Assembly (NCBI GenBank): GCA_964604565.1
Contig: CAZRZN010000246.1
Coordinates: 1-6,394, forward strand
Reading direction: 5' to 3'
DNA length: 6,394 nt
Source of the DNA: CAZRZN01 sp964604565
Lineage (GTDB): Bacteria; Pseudomonadota; Alphaproteobacteria; Rhodobacterales; Rhodobacteraceae
The notes beneath the pieces were generated by a model that was not told the DNA's origin, searched no databases, and was given only the letters and a program-made list of their open reading frames with translations. The first letter of the stretch is position 1. Each line of letters opens with the position of its first letter. The translations under genes and the position numbers were made by a program. Shown one piece after another: positions 1-6,394 of the stretch.

Positions 1-314
<314 letters not shown>

Positions 315-338
315 GGTCTGGTCCTTCCAGTCCTTGAA

Positions 339-809
339 TTACCAGCGGTAGTGGCTGAATGCCTTGTTGGCGTCGGCCATCTTGTGCGTATCTTCGCGCT
401 TCTTCACCGCAGAACCGCGCGATTGCACGGCATCGATCAGCTCACCTGCGAGCCGCTCTTCCATGGTGTTTTCATTGCGCGCCCGCGATGCGTTGATCAG
501 CCAGCGGATGGCCAGCGCCTCACGGCGTTCGGGGCGCACCTCGACCGGAACCTGATAGGTTGCACCACCGACACGGCGCGAGCGAACCTCGACCGACGGC
601 TTGATGTTATCCAGCGCCTCGTGGAAGATCTCCACCGGAGCGCGCTTGACCTTGTTTTCGACGCGCTCGAGCGCGTTGTAGACGATACGTTCGGCGGCCG
701 ATTTCTTGCCGTCGTACATAAGGTTGTTCATGAATTTTGTCAGGACACGATCACCATACTTGGCGTCGGGCAGGACTTCGCGCTTCTCTGCGGCGTGACG
801 ACGAGACAT
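339..809 (-). CDS. rpsG: 30S ribosomal protein S7
   Basis: S7 binds the 3' major domain of 16S rRNA, starts assembly of the 30S head and lies near the E site. The 156-residue protein is full length; E. coli K-12 S7 has a longer C-terminal tail. Landmarks are the basic N-terminus MSRRHAAEKREVLPD, the helix segment FMNNLMYDGKKSAAE (26-40), the beta-hairpin region SRRVGGATYQVPVEVRP (77-93), and the C-terminal block AVKKREDTHKMA (134-145) ending in FSHYRW. The stop is TAA at 341-339. The ATG at 809 lies 12 bases after the rpsL stop, and its ribosome binding site overlaps that stop, which points to translational coupling. In E. coli S7 also represses its own operon by binding the rpsL-rpsG gap. 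That gap is far too short here for the same structure. Confidence 0.99.
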   Translation of the reverse strand: MSRRHAAEKREVLPDAKYGDRVLTKFMNNLMYDGKKSAAERIVYNALERVENKVKRAPVEIFHEALDNIKPSVEVRSRRVGGATYQVPVEVRPERREALAIRWLINASRARNENTMEERLAGELIDAVQSRGSAVKKREDTHKMADANKAFSHYRW

Positions 810-815
810 TGATAT

Positions 816-824
816 ATCCTCTTA
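816..824 (-). promoter_or_regulatory. rpsG ribosome binding site overlapping the rpsL stop
   Basis: Read on the minus strand, the rpsL stop TAA (824-822) runs directly into AGAGGA (822-817), so the last A of the stop is the first base of the Shine-Dalgarno sequence. Seven bases separate it from the rpsG ATG at 809. Ribosomes ending S12 are thus placed on the S7 start, which would couple the two genes. The overlap is seen in the sequence; coupling is inferred. Confidence 0.8.
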
Positions 825-1193
825 TTTCGGACGCTTGGCGCCATATTTCGAACGGCGCTGCTTACGGTCCTTGACGCCCTGGGTGTCCAGAACACCGCGC
901 AGGATGTGGTAACGCACACCGGGAAGGTCCTTGACCCGGCCGCCACGGATGAGGACCACAGAGTGCTCCTGAAGGTTGTGACTTTCCCCGGGGATATAGC
1001 TGATCACCTCGTAACCGTTGGTCAGACGCACCTTGGCAACTTTCCGCATGGCCGAGTTCGGCTTTTTCGGCGTGGTGGTGTAGACGCGGGTACAAACCCC
1101 ACGCTTTTGCGGGCACTGCTCGAGGTGCTGCGACTTCGAGCGTTTGACTTTGGGCTGCCGCGGTTTGCGGATCAGCTGTTGGATCGTGGGCAT
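822..1193 (-). CDS. rpsL: 30S ribosomal protein S12
   Basis: S12 sits in the 30S decoding centre and controls accuracy and streptomycin response. The 123-residue protein is full length and collinear with E. coli S12. It starts MPTIQQLIRKPRQ and carries CPQKRGVCTRVYTTTPKKPN (27-46) and GGRVKDLPGVRYH (84-96). Lys43 and Lys88 (Met counted as 1), the sites of classical streptomycin-resistance changes, are both wild type. Asp89, the residue methylthiolated by RimO in E. coli, is present. An in-frame GTG at 1232 would add 13 residues, but that extension has no match in the family and falls in a hairpin, so I chose the ATG at 1193. The ribosome binding site GGGGAAGA (1208-1201) is 7 bases upstream and weak. 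It is the first gene of the str operon, behind a leader of about 259 nt. Confidence 0.99.
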   Translation of the reverse strand: MPTIQQLIRKPRQPKVKRSKSQHLEQCPQKRGVCTRVYTTTPKKPNSAMRKVAKVRLTNGYEVISYIPGESHNLQEHSVVLIRGGRVKDLPGVRYHILRGVLDTQGVKDRKQRRSKYGAKRPK

Positions 1194-1200
1194 TCCGGTT

Positions 1201-1246
1201 TCTTCCCCGTGCTTCTCACATGTGCGTGGCACGGGTCTTCCCGTGC
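1201..1246 (-). promoter_or_regulatory. Possible ribosome-binding-site switch in front of rpsL
   Basis: On the minus strand GCACGGG (1246-1240), the loop AAGA (1239-1236) and CCCGTGC (1235-1229) form a perfect 7-bp hairpin. The 5' arm plus loop is nearly repeated downstream as GCACGGGGAAGA (1212-1201), which contains the rpsL Shine-Dalgarno sequence. The shared arm CCCGTGC can therefore pair equally well with GCACGGG at 1212-1206, leaving a 16-base loop and covering the GGGG of the ribosome binding site. The two pairings exclude each other. The complementarity is seen directly; a role in turning S12 translation on and off is inference. A plain hairpin standing beside a coincidental repeat is the alternative. 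Confidence 0.5.
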
Positions 1247-1327
1247 GGCGTTTCAGATTTTGGCCCCCCGCGCGTCCGCGAAAGTCCGACTATAGAGCAT
1301 CGTTCGACCGGGCATGGCAGACGACGC

Positions 1328-1367
1328 AAAAAACCGCATTCGTCCCCGATACGTGGGAACGACGCGG
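1328..1367 (-). terminator. Intrinsic terminator / attenuator inside the str leader
   Basis: The RNA arm CCGC (1367-1364) pairs with GCGG (1337-1334). After a 1x2 internal loop, TCGTTCCC (1362-1355) pairs with GGGGACGA (1347-1340), with one G-U pair and a 7-base loop (1354-1348). Six U follow directly (1333-1328). The stem followed by a T-tract exists only in the minus direction. It lies about 125 nt after the predicted start and 135 bases before rpsL, so it must be conditional or leaky if the upstream promoter drives the operon. It could instead end a separate short RNA of about 125 nt. Confidence 0.6.
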
Positions 1368-1403
1368 TGGGTTTCCAGAGGATCGGGGCGTGTGGCCCGG
1401 ATC
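1344..1403 (-). promoter_or_regulatory. Candidate antiterminator and anti-antiterminator pairings
   Basis: Two competing structures involve the segment GCCCCGATC (1389-1381). In the first it pairs with GATCCGGGC (1403-1395): 4 bp, one C-C mismatch, 4 bp, and a 5-base loop (1394-1390). In the second its CCCCGAT (1388-1382) pairs perfectly with ATCGGGG (1350-1344). That target is part of the loop and the start of the 3' arm of the terminator hairpin, so the second pairing would disrupt the terminator. This matches the usual attenuator arrangement. The base pairing is read from the sequence; the signal sensed, if any, is unknown. Confidence 0.4.
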
Positions 1404-1459
1404 GTGACCGCTTGGTTCTGTAAGGCCGCAACTGGCAGGGCCAATGCGGATTAGACGCG

Positions 1460-1488
1460 CGTATAGGGGGAGTCGGACGGGTTGTCAA
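1460..1488 (-). promoter_or_regulatory. Sigma-70 type promoter of the str operon
   Basis: On the minus strand there is a perfect -35 box TTGACA (1488-1483), a 17-base spacer, and the -10 box TATACG (1465-1460). An A about 8 bases further on (1452) is the likely start. The -35 and spacer are ideal. The -10 box matches the first four positions but lacks the final T. Bases upstream of the -35 are GC-rich, so I see no UP element. Being the best promoter in the gap and pointing at rpsL, it is the likely main promoter of rpsL-rpsG-fusA. Confidence 0.8.
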
Positions 1489-1528
1489 CAGCGCACCAGA
1501 GCTGGGCGCAGCTGGCGCCAATACCATG

Positions 1529-1558
1529 AAGAAAAATGGTTTTCCGGGTCCGGAAAAC
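1529..1558 (-). terminator. Perfect dyad followed by T-rich tract, upstream of the str promoter
   Basis: GTTTTCCGG (1558-1550) and CCGGAAAAC (1547-1539) are perfect inverted repeats, 9 bp each side of a 2-base centre. Folding as RNA would open the inner pairs to leave a loop of about 6 bases. On the minus strand the dyad is followed by CATTTTTCTT (1538-1529), a terminator-like U-rich run. No gene is seen directly upstream, so it may insulate the str promoter from read-through, end an unseen small RNA, or be a protein binding site about 50 bases upstream of the -35 box. Confidence 0.45.
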
Positions 1559-1785
1559 GGCCAGTGCAGGCCCACGAATTTGGCCGATTCTTGCCTGACA
1601 GGGAAGTGTGGATTTCGGTGTGAAACTTGCGCCGGGGACGCTTGCCAACCACCCCTCTCGGCCTTGGCGCTTCGGATCACCGGGGGTGTTGTGGGCGCCC
1701 TGTGATCGCATGCCCGCATGATCCGCAACGCGATGTCTGCCGCAGGGACCATCAACGGGGTTCGGTATCAGCCCCCAAGGGTCTC
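1559..1785. other. Non-coding stretch with nothing recognised
   Basis: I find no convincing gene, tRNA or promoter in either direction. The open minus-strand frame of 179 codons (1755-1216) that crosses this stretch is proline- and arginine-rich, continues straight through the promoter and the leader hairpin, and resembles no family I know. The nearest thing to a promoter is TTGGCA, 17 bases, TTTCAC around 1650-1622 on the minus strand, which is too poor to call. Confidence 0.6.
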
Positions 1786-1818
1786 AACGAAACGAAGCGG
1801 ACCCGAAGGCCCGCTTCG
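1786..1818 (-). terminator. Terminator of the sugar dehydrogenase gene (UUCG loop)
   Basis: Read on the minus strand, CGAAGCGG (1818-1811) pairs with CCGCTTCG (1800-1793), extended inward by a G-U pair and two C-G pairs closing a TTCG tetraloop (1807-1804). That is an 11-bp stem with an especially stable loop. TTTCGTT (1792-1786) follows, a short interrupted U-tract. It begins 42 bases after the stop codon at 1861. A smaller 6-bp hairpin (ACGCCG/CGGCGT, 1844-1825) precedes it and may help protect the mRNA 3' end. Confidence 0.75.
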
Positions 1819-1860
1819 CCATGGACGCCGTTCTTATCCGGCGTGTGCTTTGACGGCCGT

Positions 1861-3081
1861 TCAGCTTTCGCCTTCGCCGCGTGTCACATGCACGATCTGG
1901 CCATCCTCATAGTCCGTGGCAATCAGGAAGGAGCCGTCATCCAGCACCTCGACGTCACGGACCCGGCCAAACTGTGTCAGCAATCTTTCCTCGGCGGCGA
2001 CGCGGTCGCCGTCCCAATCAAGACGCACGATCCCCGGTGACACAAGTCCACCGATCAACAAATCGCCATCCCAGTCAGAAAACATCTCCCCTTCGTAGAA
2101 GGTCATGTCACCCGGGGCGATCACCGGATCCCAGTAGTAGGCAGGCTGCTGCATGCCATCCATTTTGGAAATGCCCTGCCCGACATCGCTGCCATCATAG
2201 TTGATGCCATAGGAGATGATCGGCCAACCATAATTTTCGCCGGGCACGGGAATGTTGATTTCATCACCGCCGGCAGGACCGTGTTCAAGCGTGAACAGTG
2301 TTCCATCGTCCCGCATGGCCGCCCCTTGGATGTTGCGATGGCCATAGCTCCAGATTGAATCCATCGCGTTGGGATCGCCGACAAAAGGGTTGTCCTGCGG
2401 AATGGAGCCATCCAGATTCACCCGCACCACCTTGCCGTAGGTATTGTCGAGCGACTGGGCGCGCTGCCGCTCTTCGACCGTGAAGTGTTCGCCCGTGGTG
2501 ATGAAGGCGTGCCCGTCGTCATCAAAGACGATGCGGCTGCCATAGTGCATGGGCACCGGGCTTGGCGGAGTCTGGACGAAGATGTCTTCCACTTCGGTCA
2601 GCTCGGTCATGTCCTCATTCAACTTGCCGCGCCCCGCGGCAGTCACCGAGGAGTCACCCTCGATCCCTTTGGAATAGGTAAAGTAGATATAGCGATCCTC
2701 CTCGAAAGTCGGGCCAACCTTCACGTCAAGCAGGCCGGCTTGCGTTCCGCTGGAGGTGCCCCTGTTGAAGATTTCCGGCAGGCCCGAGATCGGATCAGAC
2801 ACCGTGCCGTCCATGCTGACATGACGCAGATCGCCCGGCCGTTCGGTCACCAGATACCCGGCGTCTGCCGGAAGCGCCTCGATCGCCCACGGATGTTCGA
2901 CCCCTTCGACAAGCGGGTTCGTTGCATAGCTGTAGTCCGAGGGTTTCAGCGGCGCGCGCGTCTGGTTTTCGAATGCGGGTTCGAAACCTGCGCTTTTCTC
3001 GCCCCAGGAATGGGTCTGCGACATGGCGGGTGCCGCGCCAAGGGCGGCGATTGCAGTCAGCGTCACAAAAACGGGTCTCAT
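1861..3081 (-). CDS. PQQ-dependent sugar dehydrogenase (GSDH family), secreted
   Basis: The 406-residue protein resembles soluble aldose sugar dehydrogenases such as E. coli YliI/Asd, which oxidise aldoses in the periplasm using pyrroloquinoline quinone. Residues 1-21 form a signal peptide (hydrophobic VFVTLTAIAALGAAPAMS), cut near residue 19 or 21. Family blocks follow in beta-propeller order: HPWAIEALP (63-71), TQAGLLDV (113-120), PMHYGSRIVFDDDGHAFI (177-194) with His179 as probable general base, LDNTYGKVVRVNLDG (211-225), IWSYGHRNIQG (243-253) with a PQQ-contacting Arg249, EHGPAGGDEIN (266-276), YGWPIISYGINY (284-295) and GRVRDVEVLDDG (372-383). It is somewhat longer than YliI, mostly at the N-terminus. 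The upstream ATG at 3105 and the frame opening at 3183 are rejected because the strong ribosome binding site lies after them. It stands alone between two terminators. The true substrate cannot be told from sequence, and no PQQ synthesis gene is visible. Confidence 0.9.
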   Translation of the reverse strand: MRPVFVTLTAIAALGAAPAMSQTHSWGEKSAGFEPAFENQTRAPLKPSDYSYATNPLVEGVEHPWAIEALPADAGYLVTERPGDLRHVSMDGTVSDPISGLPEIFNRGTSSGTQAGLLDVKVGPTFEEDRYIYFTYSKGIEGDSSVTAAGRGKLNEDMTELTEVEDIFVQTPPSPVPMHYGSRIVFDDDGHAFITTGEHFTVEERQRAQSLDNTYGKVVRVNLDGSIPQDNPFVGDPNAMDSIWSYGHRNIQGAAMRDDGTLFTLEHGPAGGDEINIPVPGENYGWPIISYGINYDGSDVGQGISKMDGMQQPAYYWDPVIAPGDMTFYEGEMFSDWDGDLLIGGLVSPGIVRLDWDGDRVAAEERLLTQFGRVRDVEVLDDGSFLIATDYEDGQIVHVTRGEGES

Positions 3082-3086
3082 GAGAA

Positions 3087-3094
3087 CCTCCTTT
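3087..3094 (-). promoter_or_regulatory. Ribosome binding site deciding the sugar dehydrogenase start
   Basis: AAAGGAGG (3094-3087) is a near-perfect Shine-Dalgarno sequence, 5 bases before the ATG at 3081. It settles the start at the methionine that opens the signal peptide rather than the two in-frame starts further upstream. Confidence 0.9.
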
Positions 3095-3097
3095 CGT

Positions 3098-3124
3098 CTT
3101 TGCATGTCAGAGACCAACGCAAAG
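3098..3124. repeat. Short inverted repeat upstream of the sugar dehydrogenase
   Basis: CTTTGC (3098-3103) and GCAAAG (3119-3124) are a 6-bp inverted repeat around a 15-base centre, just upstream of the ribosome binding site. It could be an operator for a dimeric regulator or chance. No clear promoter is visible in the 3125-3180 stretch. TTGTCA (3151-3146) is a possible -35 on the minus strand, but no -10 box stands at the right distance. Confidence 0.2.
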
Positions 3125-3181
3125 GCCGCGGCAGGGATCCGGATTTGACAAAACTGTGAGGTCGAGGCCGCGCGGGACAGC

Positions 3182-3212
3182 AAAAAGCCCGCTCCTTGCA
3201 GAGCGGGCTTTT
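3182..3212 (-). terminator. Intrinsic terminator of the rpoBC transcript
   Basis: GAGCGGGC and GCCCGCTC form a perfect 8-bp GC-rich stem (3208-3201 with 3194-3187 on the minus strand) with a 6-base loop, flanked by AAAA (3212-3209) and five T (3186-3182). It sits 24 bases after the rpoC stop. The A/T flanks make it nearly symmetrical, so it may also act on plus-strand transcripts, though no gene points towards it from that side. Confidence 0.9.
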
Positions 3213-3236
3213 CACAAGTCAGTCCGTTGGCCGATG

Positions 3237-6394
<3,158 letters not shown>

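Larger units (their letters stand above)
1194..1452 (-). promoter_or_regulatory. Structured 5' leader of the str operon
   Basis: Using the promoter at 1488-1460, the predicted first base is an A near 1452, giving a leader of about 259 nt before rpsL. That is long for a ribosomal protein mRNA. It contains, in order, a mismatch hairpin (1403-1381), a terminator-like hairpin with U6 (1367-1328), a largely unstructured stretch, and a perfect 7-bp hairpin (1246-1229) close to the rpsL ribosome binding site. I see no leader peptide with a credible ribosome binding site. The 63-codon frame from the TTG at 1444 has no recognisable family features. The transcription start is predicted, not observed. 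Confidence 0.6.

Noticed and set aside
1216..1221. ATG-TGA start-stop minimal frame in the leader, 22 bases before rpsL.
   Set aside because: No ribosome binding site precedes it, and a start directly followed by stop occurs easily by chance.
1194..1232. N-terminal extension of S12 by 13 residues from the GTG at 1232.
   Set aside because: S12 proteins begin at the MPTI-type start used here. The GTG lies within a hairpin arm and lacks a ribosome binding site.
1289..1294. TATAGT on the minus strand as a second rpsL promoter downstream of the attenuator.
   Set aside because: It is a fair -10 box, but no -35 stands at 16-18 bases (CATGCC, CCATGC, GCCATG) and there is no extended -10 TG. Only a mapped start site here would revive it; if real, it would let the operon bypass the attenuator.
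1253..1444. Leader peptide of 63 codons from the TTG at 1444.
   Set aside because: TTG start without a ribosome binding site, only 8 bases after the predicted transcript start. The composition shows no run of a single amino acid as in classical attenuator peptides.
1513..1520. TGGCGCCA palindrome upstream of the str promoter.
   Set aside because: Only 8 bp, in GC-rich DNA where such palindromes are common; no second copy or partner site supports it.
1216..1755. Minus-strand open frame of 179 codons in the gap before rpsL.
   Set aside because: It runs through the str promoter and the leader hairpin, is proline/arginine/serine-rich, matches no family I know, and would end just inside the rpsL leader. 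It is a GC-driven open frame.

Overview
The window looks like a piece of an alphaproteobacterial chromosome, most likely from the Rhodobacterales/Roseobacter group. This rests on the GC-rich coding sequence, the form of the RpoC, S12, S7 and EF-G proteins, and the gene order. All recognised genes lie on the minus strand, so the biological reading direction is from base 6394 down to base 1. The taxonomic call is recognition by eye, not a database result.

Layout in transcription order: (1) 6394-3237, the 3' three quarters of rpoC (RNA polymerase beta'), cut by the window edge. (2) 3212-3182, a strong intrinsic terminator closing the rpoBC transcript. (3) 3081-1861, an intact gene for a secreted PQQ-dependent (GSDH family) sugar dehydrogenase with a good ribosome binding site, followed by its own terminator with a UUCG loop (1818-1786). 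(4) 1860-1194, 667 bases without a convincing gene. This holds a hairpin plus T-tract (1558-1529), a strong sigma-70 type promoter (1488-1460) and a leader of about 259 nt. (5) rpsL (1193-822), rpsG (809-339) and the first 104 codons of fusA (314-1), the start of the str operon (S12, S7, EF-G), with 12 and 24 base gaps.

The housekeeping genes supply transcription (beta') and translation (S12, S7, EF-G). The sugar dehydrogenase has no evident functional link to them and sits between two terminators as an insulated single-gene unit that separates rpoBC from str.

The most interesting part is the str leader. It contains a terminator-type hairpin followed by six U (1367-1328), an upstream hairpin (1403-1381), and a 7-base complementarity between them that would break the terminator: a classical attenuator layout. 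Close to rpsL, a perfect hairpin (1246-1229) shares its 3' arm with an alternative perfect 7-bp pairing that would cover the rpsL ribosome binding site. The short rpsL-rpsG gap leaves no room for an E. coli-type S7 regulatory site. I therefore infer, without proof, that control of this operon has moved into the leader.
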